From Deltaproteobacteria bacterium (GTDB lineage: Bacteria; Myxococcota; Kuafuiibacteriia; Kuafuiibacteriales; Kuafuiibacteriaceae), in the NCBI GenBank assembly GCA_016713425.1, contig JADJPE010000005.1, positions 7,236,001 through 7,300,000 of the forward strand: a stretch of DNA of 64,000 bases, read 5' to 3'. Shown one piece after another: positions 52,240 through 63,656 of the stretch (its first letter is position 1; each line of letters starts with the position of its first letter). Both the position numbers and the translations under genes were made by a program. The notes beneath the pieces were generated by a model that had not been told where the DNA came from, made no database searches, and was given only the letters and a program-made list of their open reading frames with translations.

Positions 52240-52893
52240 TCACGGGCGTGCGGACCTGCGATCCTGGTAGAAGCCCTCGACGTAGCCAATCGGAAGCAGT
52301 CCCGAGATGACTTCACAACGGTCGACCTTCAATCCCGCGGTCTCGAACGCCGTTCGCAGTGACCCAATCGTGAACCTTCGATGCCCCGGGAAGGCCGTGA
52401 CCGCGAGGACGCGGGAGACGAGCCAGGAGAGCCGGGTCTCGTCGTGGCAGAACGTCGGTGCGATGAGGACGCCGTCCGGCCGCAACATCTTGGTGAGCGC
52501 AGCGAGTGCTCCTTCGAGGTCCGGGACGAGGTGGAGCACGTTCGCGGCCACGACGGCATCGAACGTCCCACCCTCGAACGGGAGGTCGTAGATGTCTGCT
52601 TGCCGGCAATCGACGTTCAACAATCCCGCGGCAGCGACCTTGTCGCGTAGGCGATCCACCATCGCGGCAGCATAATCGGTGGCCACGACCTCGCCACCGG
52701 CCCTGGCGAGCACGGGGGTGACCAGCCCGGTCCCAGCCGCGACCTCGAGAATCCGTTCACGCCCCTTCACGGCCTCGGCGACGAGCTCGAGCATCCTCGG
52801 TAGCGGCTTGCCGAGGGGCCCGAGCGACAGGTCGTACCTCCACGCGTGGCGTTCCCAGTACCGGCGGTCCTGATCGCGTCGTGGATCAGTCAT
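52240..52893 (-). CDS. class I SAM-dependent methyltransferase
   Basis: 217 residues, UbiE/Methyltransf_11 type. Motif I ILEVAAGTGLVTPVLA (about 48-63), the acidic ribose-binding end of strand 2 VVATDYAAAMVDRL, motif II-like DIYDLPFEGGTFDAVVAANVLHLVPD, and LRPDGVLIAPTFCHDE. Three cysteines (C96, C149, C193) are present. Last gene of the BlaI-M56-Czc operon; its start overlaps the end of the cation transporter gene by 8 bp, so it is translated with it. Substrate unknown. The context makes a metal(loid) or thiol substrate conceivable, but the ArsM cysteine pattern is not clearly matched. Confidence 0.82.
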   Translation of the reverse strand: MTDPRRDQDRRYWERHAWRYDLSLGPLGKPLPRMLELVAEAVKGRERILEVAAGTGLVTPVLARAGGEVVATDYAAAMVDRLRDKVAAAGLLNVDCRQADIYDLPFEGGTFDAVVAANVLHLVPDLEGALAALTKMLRPDGVLIAPTFCHDETRLSWLVSRVLAVTAFPGHRRFTIGSLRTAFETAGLKVDRCEVISGLLPIGYVEGFYQDRRSARP

Positions 52894-53517
52894 GGCACTC
52901 GCACTCCTCGCCGCTGAGGCCCTCCCGTCCCTCCTTGATGAGCCAAGGGACCATCAGCAGCGCAGCGAGTGGGTCAGCCCACCACCAGCCCGCGACGGCG
53001 TTCGCGACCAGCCCGAGCAAGAGGGCAAAGGAGAGATACGAACACGCAAGCGTCTCCTTGGCCTCGGCACGCAACGCGGCGCTGCCGAGTTCACTCGCTG
53101 CCCGGAGTTTCCCCCAAGACACCAGGGGCATGATGGCCAGTGAGAGGGCCGCAAGAGCGATGCCTATCGGGCTCTCGTCAGGAGCATTTTGCTGCCACAG
53201 TGTCCAACCCGCCTGCCCAGAAACGTAGGCAGCGAGAAGCAGGAACGTAGCCCCGATGAACTGGTGCACTCGATGCTCGATCTGTGCGATGCGCTCGCCG
53301 TCGACGCCCCGGTACTCCACCCATAGGCGGTAGAGCATGACGACTGCCGCGGCCGTCTCGATGCCGCTGTCGAGACCGAACCCAAAGAGCGCGATGCTGT
53401 CCGCCGCGGCCCCGAACCAGAGGGCCACGATGGCCTCGAAGACGTTGTAGAGCAGCGTCGTGCTCACCAGCGCGATCGCAATGCGGCTCCACCTATTCGA
53501 GCTGTCCACGATCGCGG

Positions 53518-53521
<4 letters not shown>
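52886..53521 (-). CDS. CDF-like cation transporter
   Basis: 211 residues with five or six membrane segments. FGFGLDSGIETAAAVVMLYRL and AKETLACSYLSFALLLGLVANAVAGWWWADPLAALL are typical of a short 'cation transporter' branch of the cation diffusion facilitator superfamily, which ends in a Cys/His tail, here GEECECHD. The Asp/Glu in FGLDSGIE and the Asp in WADP are the expected membrane metal ligands. These carriers exchange Zn2+/Cd2+/Co2+ for protons across the inner membrane and would feed the CzcCBA pump from the cytoplasm. Start overlaps the czcA stop by 4 bp. Confidence 0.82.
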
Positions 53522-56643
<3,122 letters not shown>

Positions 56644-56652
56644 GGCGTTCTC

Positions 56653-57885
56653 CTAGTGGGCGTGGCCTTCGCCGAGCTCGCCACGGCTGAGCTCCGACTT
56701 GAGAACGAATGCGCCTTCGGCCACGTAGCGATCACCCGCGGCGAGCCCGCTTCGGAGCCGCACGAGGTCGCCTCCGCGTGAGGCGACTGTGACGGACACG
56801 GCGCGGAACTCACCTTCCTCGTCGGCCGGGACGAAGACGACCGTTTCCTCGCCGAGCCGTTGTAGGGCGCTCGAGGAGACGGCTGGGACGTTCCCGCCGG
56901 TCGCGCCCGCGGGACTTATCGAGAGCGTTCCGAAGAGGCCCGGCCGGAGCACCCCGTCGGGATTGTCGAGCACGACGCGCACGGGAAGCGTCCGCGTACG
57001 TTCATCGAGGGACGGCGCCACGTAGTCGAGCGAAGCCGTGAAGGTACGTCCTGAGAGCGCCTGCAGCGTTAGGACGGTAGACGCTCCCTCGTGGATCGCT
57101 CCCGCGTTCTGCTGATATACGCGCCCGACGACCCACACCCGGCTGATGTCGACAATTTCGAACAGAACGTCGCTCGGTGCGACGACCTCTCCCACGGTCG
57201 CGTGACGTGAGATCACGCGGCCCGCGATGGGGCTTTTGATCGTGACCTCGCTGCCGCTGCCGCCACGCCCATACACCTCGAGCGCCCGCTCGGCCGCGGA
57301 CTGCTCCGCCTGGGCTCGCCTGAGCTCAGCCTGCGCTTCGAGGAACTGGCGCTCGGCGCCGATCCCTTCACGCTGCAGCTCCTCCTGGCGGCGAAAGTTC
57401 GCCTGGGCCACCTCTACGTTTGCGCGGGCGCGGGCCGCCTGGGCGCGGGCTTCTCCGAGGGCCACGCTGCGAATGACCGCGAGCGTCTGCCCAGCCTCGA
57501 CGCGATCGCCGACCGAGGCGGTCACGCGCGCGACCTGCCCCGAGACAACCGATGACACGTGCGCCTGCTTGTCGGGCTCGGCCTGAACCTCGGCCGGCAC
57601 TTCGATTCCGCCAGCAGCCGGCACGGCCAGGACGGATTCGATGCGGATGCCCGAACGCTCCATCGCCTCGCGGCTGACGCGGACGACGCGCTCCGCCGTG
57701 TGCTCGGCCTCGGCATGGCCTTCGCCCTCGTGTTCGTCGCCCTGGTGACGCGCCTCCGCTTCGTCGTGAGCGCCGGCGCCATGTTCATGGGAGTCATGGC
57801 CGGCCGGAGACTTGTTCTCCTTGCACCCGGTCATCGATAGGAATCCGAAGAGCGCTGCGGCCGCCCAAGTGAGTCGTCTTTTCAT
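56653..57885 (-). CDS. czcB: efflux RND periplasmic adaptor, CzcB/CusB-type, His-rich N-terminus
   Basis: 410 residues from the ATG at 57885 (MKRRLTWAAAALFGFLSMTGC; lipobox SMTGC), which overlaps the czcC stop by 4 bp. Just after the lipid Cys there is a His/Glu/Asp-rich stretch (HDSHEHGAGAHDEAEARHQG, DEHEGEGHAEAEH) likely to bind divalent metal, and the protein ends in GEGHAH. Then the membrane-fusion core: HVSSVVSGQVARVTASVGDRVEAGQTLAVI (half lipoyl), a coiled-coil hairpin (AQAARARANVEVAQANFRRQEEL...), TIKSPIAGRVISRHATVGEVVAPSDVLFEIVDI (second half lipoyl) and a beta-barrel domain. Links CzcA to CzcC. Confidence 0.93.
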   Translation of the reverse strand: MKRRLTWAAAALFGFLSMTGCKENKSPAGHDSHEHGAGAHDEAEARHQGDEHEGEGHAEAEHTAERVVRVSREAMERSGIRIESVLAVPAAGGIEVPAEVQAEPDKQAHVSSVVSGQVARVTASVGDRVEAGQTLAVIRSVALGEARAQAARARANVEVAQANFRRQEELQREGIGAERQFLEAQAELRRAQAEQSAAERALEVYGRGGSGSEVTIKSPIAGRVISRHATVGEVVAPSDVLFEIVDISRVWVVGRVYQQNAGAIHEGASTVLTLQALSGRTFTASLDYVAPSLDERTRTLPVRVVLDNPDGVLRPGLFGTLSISPAGATGGNVPAVSSSALQRLGEETVVFVPADEEGEFRAVSVTVASRGGDLVRLRSGLAAGDRYVAEGAFVLKSELSRGELGEGHAH

Positions 57886-59342
57886 GGTTGGTCCTCTCGC
57901 GTGGGCGCGGCGTCCTGGCTCGGCTCGTGTCGTTCGTCGGGCCACAGGTCCGTGCCGATCGACGCTTCGAGGTCTGCCACCGCTTGGAAGTAGTCGGTGT
58001 AGGCGTCGAGGGCATCGGTTTGAATGCGCAGAAAGCGCTCCCGGGCCACGGACACTTGCAGAATGTCGATCTCGCCAAGCTCGAAGGCGCGCTGGATGAG
58101 GCGCAGGTTCTCTTCGAAGGTCGGCAGAATCTCCCGGCCGTAGGTTCTTACCTGAGCTGCCGCAGCGGCCACGGCCGTACGATGCTGCTCGATAAAGTTC
58201 AGGAGCTGCGAGCCAAAAGCCTGACGTTCCGCATCGGCGATGCGGCTCTGCGCTTGCGCCGTCGCTCGTGCGCCCTGGTTGCGCTGAAAGAGCGGAATAG
58301 GCACCGAAATGACACCGAGAATCTGGGTCTCAGGTGGGCCCGCCGGAAACCCTTCGTGCATGACCTCAACCCCCAGGCTCGGCTCCGGCCACGCATCTCG
58401 ATCGGCCGCGCGGGATTGAGCCGTCGCTTCGACCTGGGCGGCCTGCAACGTCCGCAAACGCGGCTGATGGGAGCGTGCAACTTCAATCAGCGCCCTGGTA
58501 CCGGGCGGATCGCGAGGTTCGTCGAGGTTGCCTGCCGGCTCGGGCGGGTGGGCAGCAGGCCATCCCGCAAGAGCGCCGAGTTGAAGCCGCGCACGCAAAT
58601 AGCCTTGCTCCGCGGCGATGCGAGCAACGCGAGCTTGGCTCAGCTCTCCTTCGGCGAGACGTACCGGCAGCGGCGAAACGTCCCCGGCGCGCAAGCGTCC
58701 CCGCGCGATTTCGAGCAGACGTTCTTGAAATGCGAGCAGGCGCTCGGCGGCGGCGAGTCGCTCGCGGGCTACGAGCGCACGATGAAAGGCGGCATGAACA
58801 TCCCGGTGGACCTCCCAACGTGCCTCATCGAGCTCCGCGCGAAGCCGTTCACGGGTCCGCTCCGCGGCCTCTAGCCTGAGCCCGCGCTCACCGGCGATCT
58901 CGAATCGCTGAGACACTGACCCCGAGATGTCGACGTGGTTGGCGTCCGAATTCAGACCCGGGCCAACGCCCACCGACACGTTGGGATTGTCTGGCAGGAG
59001 CGGCTCGGCGCCAGCGACTGCAGCATCCCCCAGGCCCACACGCTCGCGAGCAACCTGCAGCGTCGGCGCATGACGATCGGCGTACGCGAGGATCGCATCG
59101 AGAGAAACCACCCCCCCATGCGCCGGATCCGGAAGCGGCACGTCCGGAACATGGACCTCCTCATATCCGCCCCGCGGAGGCTCGAACGCGCCCGCGCTGC
59201 GATGGGGCGGGGTCTGCGCGGAGGCGCACGCGCTCAGCAGGCCGACGGAACCGGCCGCGATGAGCGACACGGCGCGATAGAAACTACTACGCCGGATAGT
59301 AGTTGTGGGCGTACGACTTGTGTGGCGATGAAGGATCCGCAT
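57882..59342 (-). CDS. czcC: outer-membrane efflux protein, CzcC/TolC family
   Basis: 486 residues from the ATG at 59342. TolC-type helical repeats (LDEARWEVHRDVHAAFHRALVARERLAAAERLLAFQERLLEIARG and a second copy near the end, RAFELGEIDILQVSVARERFLRI). Lipobox LLSAC suggests a lipid-anchored outer-membrane channel. Only four bases separate it from the M56 gene stop. A dyad that matches the one before the BlaI gene lies inside codons 14-20 (59284-59302). If transcription starts there, the true start could be the in-frame GTG at 59270 (VSLIAAGSVGLLSAC), though that signal lacks basic residues. The ATG start is kept. Confidence 0.9.
   Translation of the reverse strand: MRILHRHTSRTPTTTIRRSSFYRAVSLIAAGSVGLLSACASAQTPPHRSAGAFEPPRGGYEEVHVPDVPLPDPAHGGVVSLDAILAYADRHAPTLQVARERVGLGDAAVAGAEPLLPDNPNVSVGVGPGLNSDANHVDISGSVSQRFEIAGERGLRLEAAERTRERLRAELDEARWEVHRDVHAAFHRALVARERLAAAERLLAFQERLLEIARGRLRAGDVSPLPVRLAEGELSQARVARIAAEQGYLRARLQLGALAGWPAAHPPEPAGNLDEPRDPPGTRALIEVARSHQPRLRTLQAAQVEATAQSRAADRDAWPEPSLGVEVMHEGFPAGPPETQILGVISVPIPLFQRNQGARATAQAQSRIADAERQAFGSQLLNFIEQHRTAVAAAAAQVRTYGREILPTFEENLRLIQRAFELGEIDILQVSVARERFLRIQTDALDAYTDYFQAVADLEASIGTDLWPDERHEPSQDAAPTREDQP
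59284..59302 (-). promoter_or_regulatory. second BlaI-type operator, at the start of czcC
   Basis: CTACTA-N7-TAGTAG, perfect six-base arms (eight with the flanking AA/TT: 59282-59289 and 59297-59304). Same arm sequence and same 7-base spacing as the site over the blaI promoter (60815-60833). Position inside the first codons suggests an internal promoter for czcCBA or a roadblock site for the repressor; promoter boxes here are weak. Confidence 0.7.
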
Positions 59343-59346
59343 GGTT

Positions 59347-60365
59347 TCAGCTCAGTCCCAGGAGCACGGCCGCCCGCTCGATGCTGTGGTGGAGCATGTC
59401 GAGCGGACCCGTCCCAAGCACGTGTGGCAGAGCAGCGAGCAGGGTGACGAGCGAGGTGACCACCCCGACCGGGGCGTGCTGCCGTGCGGGCCCCGGCCAG
59501 GTCGAGGCGTAGCCGAACAGAAGCTGCACGCGCACCCGAATACCGCCGATCCCGTGGCCGCCGATTGCGGCGACGTGCGCCGGTGCGGGCTTGGGCCCGG
59601 CGGCGGTCACGATGCTCCGCGCGAGCGCGAGAGGATCGGCGCCGCGCTGGACCGCTCTCCGGTCGCACAGCGCCTCGCGAGCGAAGTGATAGCGGGCGAG
59701 CTCGGAAGCTAGGAGGCGACCTGCCGGGTTGATGGAGAGAGCCACCTGCGCCACGAGAAAGCGCAGCGGGTCGTTCGCTTGGGCATGCTCGACCTCGTGC
59801 AGGAGCACGGCCTCGAGCTCGTCGTCATCGAGGCGCGAAACGAGGGCGGCCTCGATCTCGACGCGTGGACGAAAGAGGCCCCGGGTGCAGGCCGGGGCAA
59901 CGCCGTGCTCGACGACCCGAATGCGCGACGAAGCGCGCGCGAGGGTGAGGTGTCCTTCGCAGATGCTTCGAACTCGCTCGGAGGCGGCGTGACCGGCCGG
60001 GAGGGACACAGGCCGCGAGCGGCCTTCGCCCCGAACGCGCCGCAGGACACCGAGGCTGAGGACCGAGAAGAGAACCAAACCGAACAACACCACGTCGCGG
60101 CACAGCTCGCTGCCAAGGTGGTCGACGATGCACGCCGCAAGCGGTTCGCCGTCTTCCGACTGGTGAGCGGCAGCGGAGACCAGCCAGATCACCGGACCGA
60201 GCGTGGGCGCAACGAGGAGCGCGAAACGCAAGGGGCTCACGTGTTCCGCGACACCGTCCTTCTTCGCCGGCAGTACCACGAGGATGGCTCTCGCCATCAC
60301 AGTGAGGAGCGGGACGGCGACGAAAAAGACGATCATCGCACCGACCACGGGGAAGATGAGTTCGT

Positions 60366-60369
<4 letters not shown>
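59347..60369 (-). CDS. M56-family (BlaR1/MecR1-type) membrane metalloprotease
   Basis: 340 residues. The N-terminus has membrane helices (LIFPVVGAMIVFFVAVPLLTVM; LLVAPTLGPVIWLVSAA; VVLFGLVLFSVLSLGVL). A cytosolic protease part follows: VLLHEVEHAQANDPLRF with the zinc motif H191-E-V-E-H195, and FAREALCDRRAV with E232 as likely third ligand. A final helix lies near 305-320. BlaR1/MecR1 proteins carry a C-terminal penicillin-binding sensor of about 250 residues; it is absent here. Instead a short loop between helices 2 and 3 (about 69-90) is rich in His, Cys and acids (H69, C80, H84, C90). Predicted to cleave the BlaI-like repressor on metal stress. Overlaps blaI by 4 bp. Confidence 0.85.
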
Positions 60370-60791
<422 letters not shown>

Positions 60792-60814
60792 GCGGGAACT
60801 CCCATGCGAAGCAT

Positions 60815-60845
60815 CTACTATAGGCTATCGTAGTTGGCGAATCAA
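60815..60845 (-). promoter_or_regulatory. blaI-like promoter with overlapping operator
   Basis: Minus strand: TTGATT (60845-60840), 17-base spacer, TATAGT (60822-60817), a good sigma70-type match. The dyad CTACTA-N7-TCGTAG (60815-60833 on the plus strand) covers the -10 box and most of the spacer, as expected for a repressor that blocks RNA polymerase. The start codon is 24-29 bases downstream. Confidence 0.8.
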
Positions 60846-60884
60846 TCCGTCGCGAGGGGTGTGCGGGGCGTGCTGTCTCGGAGG

Positions 60885-61091
60885 CTACGGCATCCGCCAG
60901 GGCATCATGCGCGCCCGGTTCCCGGCGGCCTGCTTCTCGTGCTCGAGGTCGCGAACGAGGCGGACGAGCTCGCGGAGGCTCTGGACGTCGAGGGCGTCGA
61001 AGTCGATCTGGTAGCGGCGGCCGGTGGCCCGGGCCGTCTCGGCCCGGAGCCACTCGATGAGTCGCCGCTTGTCGTAGTTCCCGGTGGTCAT
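60885..61091 (-). CDS. small phage-module protein
   Basis: 68 residues. NYDKRRLIEWLRAETARATGRRYQIDFDALDVQSLRELVRLVRDLEHEKQAAGNRARMMPW is highly charged and mostly helical. Start overlaps the preceding gene's stop by 4 bp (61088-61091), so it belongs to the module. No family known. Confidence 0.55.
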   Translation of the reverse strand: MTTGNYDKRRLIEWLRAETARATGRRYQIDFDALDVQSLRELVRLVRDLEHEKQAAGNRARMMPWRMP

Positions 61092-61669
61092 GCCTGCTCG
61101 GTGAAGAGCTGGGCGACCTCGTGCTCACCGGCGGCGGCGAGATAGTCGGCCAGCGACTTGCGGAAAAGGTCCATGCGGGTCTTGAGCCCGAGGCGCTCGC
61201 GGGCTTCGTCGAGGCGGGCGACGATCTCGGCCTCCATGCGCAGGGGCAGCACCTTCATGTCGGGACCCTCGCCGTCGGCGTAGCGCAGGCGGACTGGGCC
61301 GGTCTTGATGCGGCCCTTCCTCGCCTCGCGGATCTTCCAGACGAGGTAGCGGCGGTCGCTTGAGCCGGTGTCACGGCCGACGACCTCTGTGTAGAGCTGC
61401 TTCAGCTCCTCGACCGAGAGCTTGGTGAGCTTGGGCTCTCCGTCCACGGTCGCGGTCTCCGCGGCGGCGGGCTCGGTCTCCTCGACCGCGCTGGCCGCCT
61501 CGGCGGCCTCCTGTTCCTGGCCTTCGAGCGCCTCGGCGATGCGCCGCAGCAGGAACTTCTTGTTCGGCGACCGCGTGGCCTCGCCGACGATGTCGTGGAA
61601 CCGAGCCTGCAGCTCGGGCAGGCGAAGCTCCTCTATGATGCGCATCCGCTTCTTGTTCTCTTTGTTCAT
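61088..61669 (-). CDS. two-repeat protein with ribbon-helix-helix-like C-terminus
   Basis: 193 residues from an ATG with a perfect leader (GGAGGACAAG). Two copies of a short motif, LQARFHDIVGEATRSPNKKFLLRRIAEALEGQ (about 15-46) and LKQLYTEVVGRDTGSSDRRYLVWKIREARKGRI (about 83-115), are separated by an acidic Ala/Glu linker. The motif resembles the DUF2924-type element of mobile DNA. The end, MKVLPLRMEAEIVARLDEARERLGLKTRMDLFRKSLADYL, has the pattern of a CopG-like ribbon-helix-helix DNA-binding domain. Probably a regulator or DNA-binding protein of the phage-like module. Confidence 0.6.
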   Translation of the reverse strand: MNKENKKRMRIIEELRLPELQARFHDIVGEATRSPNKKFLLRRIAEALEGQEQEAAEAASAVEETEPAAAETATVDGEPKLTKLSVEELKQLYTEVVGRDTGSSDRRYLVWKIREARKGRIKTGPVRLRYADGEGPDMKVLPLRMEAEIVARLDEARERLGLKTRMDLFRKSLADYLAAAGEHEVAQLFTEQA

Positions 61670-61743
61670 CTTGTCCTCCGGTGTGTTCGGGCCCGGAGGC
61701 TCCCGCCGGACCACCCGGCGAGCACCACCGGGCGGTCTGTCTG

Positions 61744-62046
61744 TCATGCCTCGCGCTTGGCGAGGTGTTTGAAGCAGTCGAGGTCGACGGCGCGTGGGTC
61801 GCTGGACACGAAGCTGAAGCGCTCTTCCTTCTCGATCCAAGGCTGCACCTCGACGCGGTCGTCGGCCGTGACGCCGCCCCGGCGCGCGATGTCTTCTTCG
61901 TCGGTGAGGTAGCCGTCGTCGGCATCCGGGTCGTAGTCGGGCCGGGCGGCGTTCTTGATCACGGCGATGATGCGGACGTCGTGGCCACGCAGATACCGGT
62001 GTTCGTTGCCGTGGTAGGTGGTGACCGTGCCGAGCGTCTTCTTCAT
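61744..62046 (-). CDS. small acidic protein, unknown
   Basis: 100 residues. MKKTLGTVTTYHGNEHRYLRGHDVRIIAVIKNAARPDYDPDADDGYLTDEEDIARRGGVTADDRVEVQPWIEKEERFSFVSSDPRAVDLDCF suggests a small beta-barrel (SH3-like start, TTYHGNEHRYLRGHDVRII) with an acidic insertion. GGAGGACACG precedes the ATG. Unknown; part of the module by strand and spacing (74 bp to the next gene). Confidence 0.6.
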   Translation of the reverse strand: MKKTLGTVTTYHGNEHRYLRGHDVRIIAVIKNAARPDYDPDADDGYLTDEEDIARRGGVTADDRVEVQPWIEKEERFSFVSSDPRAVDLDCFKHLAKREA

Positions 62047-62257
62047 CGTGTCCTCCGTTTCGCCGGGCTTCGTCGCGTCCCGATCGTGAGGACATACAGG
62101 CGTCGCTTTCGGAACAGCTCAAGGCGATTCGACGCAGAATCTGACCTCTTTTCCGCGTCCCGGAACTGGGCGACAACTCGGCAGAATCTGGCGCTTGATG
62201 TGGAGCGGGACCTGCATGTTCTCGATGACATCGGCCCCATCGCGCGCCCAGCCGGGG

Positions 62258-62494
62258 TCACCGGTCGTGCATGTCCTCGATGGCATCGCGAAGCGCCACG
62301 AGGGCCGCTTCGACCTTGATGATCGCGGCGGTTTGAGCCTCGGCGAACGCGACGATTCTCTCGTGCAGAGCCTTGAGCTCGCGGTCCTTCTTCTCGTTGA
62401 TCCGCCAGAACGCCCAACCGAGCACGGCCACGAGTCCGTAGGGACCGGTGGCCTGCAAGATCTCGGCGAAGGTGGCGAGCCCAGAGGGGTTCAT
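62258..62494 (-). CDS. holin-like membrane protein
   Basis: 78 residues from the ATG at 62494: a hydrophobic helix (ATGPYGLVAVLGWAFWRI) followed by a charged coiled coil (EKKDRELKALHERIVAFAEAQTAAIIKVEAALVALRDAIEDMH). This layout and its position directly after an amidase-type endolysin (4-bp overlap, 62491-62494) fit a phage holin, which opens the inner membrane for the lysin. By pattern only. Confidence 0.6.
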   Translation of the reverse strand: MNPSGLATFAEILQATGPYGLVAVLGWAFWRINEKKDRELKALHERIVAFAEAQTAAIIKVEAALVALRDAIEDMHDR

Positions 62495-63237
62495 GCGACG
62501 GCCTGCGGGATGAGGTCGCTGAGGTCCACGTGCCGGCGAACTCCGGTGGCACGACGGATGGCTTCTTCGTAGGCGATGCACTCGGGCATGCCTGCTTCGA
62601 GGCGCAGCCAGGCGTAGAGCGTGAGCCAGGCCCCGTCGGCGTGGTGGAAGTACGTGTGCGCGTAGATGCCGGGCACGCGCTGGTCGCCATCGGAGATGCG
62701 GCTCATCGCAAAGCGAGTCCCAGAGATTCCGCGCCAGGCCCGTGGGATCGACAGCCCATCGACGGTGCCGCTTGTCAGGAGCTGGACGAGCTGTGCGGTG
62801 GCTTCGGCCTGCTCGGGCGTGGGCACGACGTAGCGCTGCTGGTGGGCCCAGGGGGCGTTGATGGTCCGCTTCCAGGGCAGCTTCGCGCTGGCGTACTTCG
62901 GGTAGTACGGGTTCACGACCTCAATGCCCACCGACGGACCGTTGTGTCCACCGGCATGCGCGAGCCGATCGTGCGCCAGGTCTCCGTGCTGGGTCACCTC
63001 GCCGTCCGGGCCGACGATGAGCTGCACGCCGAGCTTGCGCTTGAGCAGCACGCGCACCGTCGCCGCCGTGCTCCGCGTGACCGTCTCGTGCAGGATGAGC
63101 TCGGTGACCGCTCGCCCGCTGCGGTCACGCCCCTTGAAGCGCGTGACGTCCGGGTCTCGGTAGTTGCGAACGCGTAGGCCAGCGGGCACCACGACGTCGG
63201 CGCCGGCGACGATCAGCGTGTCGATGGCAGCGCTCAC
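62491..63237 (-). CDS. N-acetylmuramoyl-L-alanine amidase-like endolysin
   Basis: 248 residues from the GTG at 63237, which overlaps the upstream stop by 4 bp. LILHETVTRSTAATVRVLLKRKLGVQLIVGPDGEVTQHGDL contains the first zinc His (H in LHET) and the GPDGxVxQHG strand typical of Amidase_2; NGPSVGIEVVNPYY is the later conserved strand, and the second His is expected in AGGHN. The enzyme would cut the amide between MurNAc and L-Ala. No signal peptide, consistent with release through a holin. The longer frame to 63606 is antisense noise over the next gene. Confidence 0.8.
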   Translation of the reverse strand: MSAAIDTLIVAGADVVVPAGLRVRNYRDPDVTRFKGRDRSGRAVTELILHETVTRSTAATVRVLLKRKLGVQLIVGPDGEVTQHGDLAHDRLAHAGGHNGPSVGIEVVNPYYPKYASAKLPWKRTINAPWAHQQRYVVPTPEQAEATAQLVQLLTSGTVDGLSIPRAWRGISGTRFAMSRISDGDQRVPGIYAHTYFHHADGAWLTLYAWLRLEAGMPECIAYEEAIRRATGVRRHVDLSDLIPQAVA

Positions 63238-63647
63238 TGGCCACCTCCGGGGTGATCGTCTTTCAGAGGCCGACGGAGCTGCCGCCCGCCCGGGAACCAC
63301 TGCTGCATAGTCGTGTCGGACGGCTCCTTGTTGAGCAGGGTCGCTGGGTCGAGCTCGCTGAGGTAGCGGCCGGCTCGCACCATGTCCGCGTTCAGCTTGT
63401 CGACGAGGAGCTTGTGCTTGTGGCCGAAGCTGCCGGGCGCGGGATGGTCGGGCTCGGCATCGGGTGAGCTGGCGAGGAACTCGACCGCACCGCACACCGG
63501 GCACGGGGGCAGCTGCATCAGCTTGCTGAGAACCTGTGTCTCGCGCTTCACCCCGACGGTGAACGCGGTGAAGGCGACGTCGTGGACGTCGGCACACTCG
63601 ATGCACTCTTGCTCAATGCGATCAGCAAACAGCTCACGAACGGGCAT
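63234..63647 (-). CDS. phage-module protein with Cys pairs, unknown
   Basis: 137 residues. IEQECIECADVHD and LPPCPVCGAVEFL give a possible four-Cys zinc site. The C-terminal part LLVDKLNADMVRAGRYLSELDPATLLNKEPSDTTMQQWFPGG is helical. Ends at the GTG of the endolysin with a 4-bp overlap. No family recognised. Confidence 0.6.
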   Translation of the reverse strand: MPVRELFADRIEQECIECADVHDVAFTAFTVGVKRETQVLSKLMQLPPCPVCGAVEFLASSPDAEPDHPAPGSFGHKHKLLVDKLNADMVRAGRYLSELDPATLLNKEPSDTTMQQWFPGGRQLRRPLKDDHPGGGQ

Positions 63648-63656
63648 GTCGGCTCC

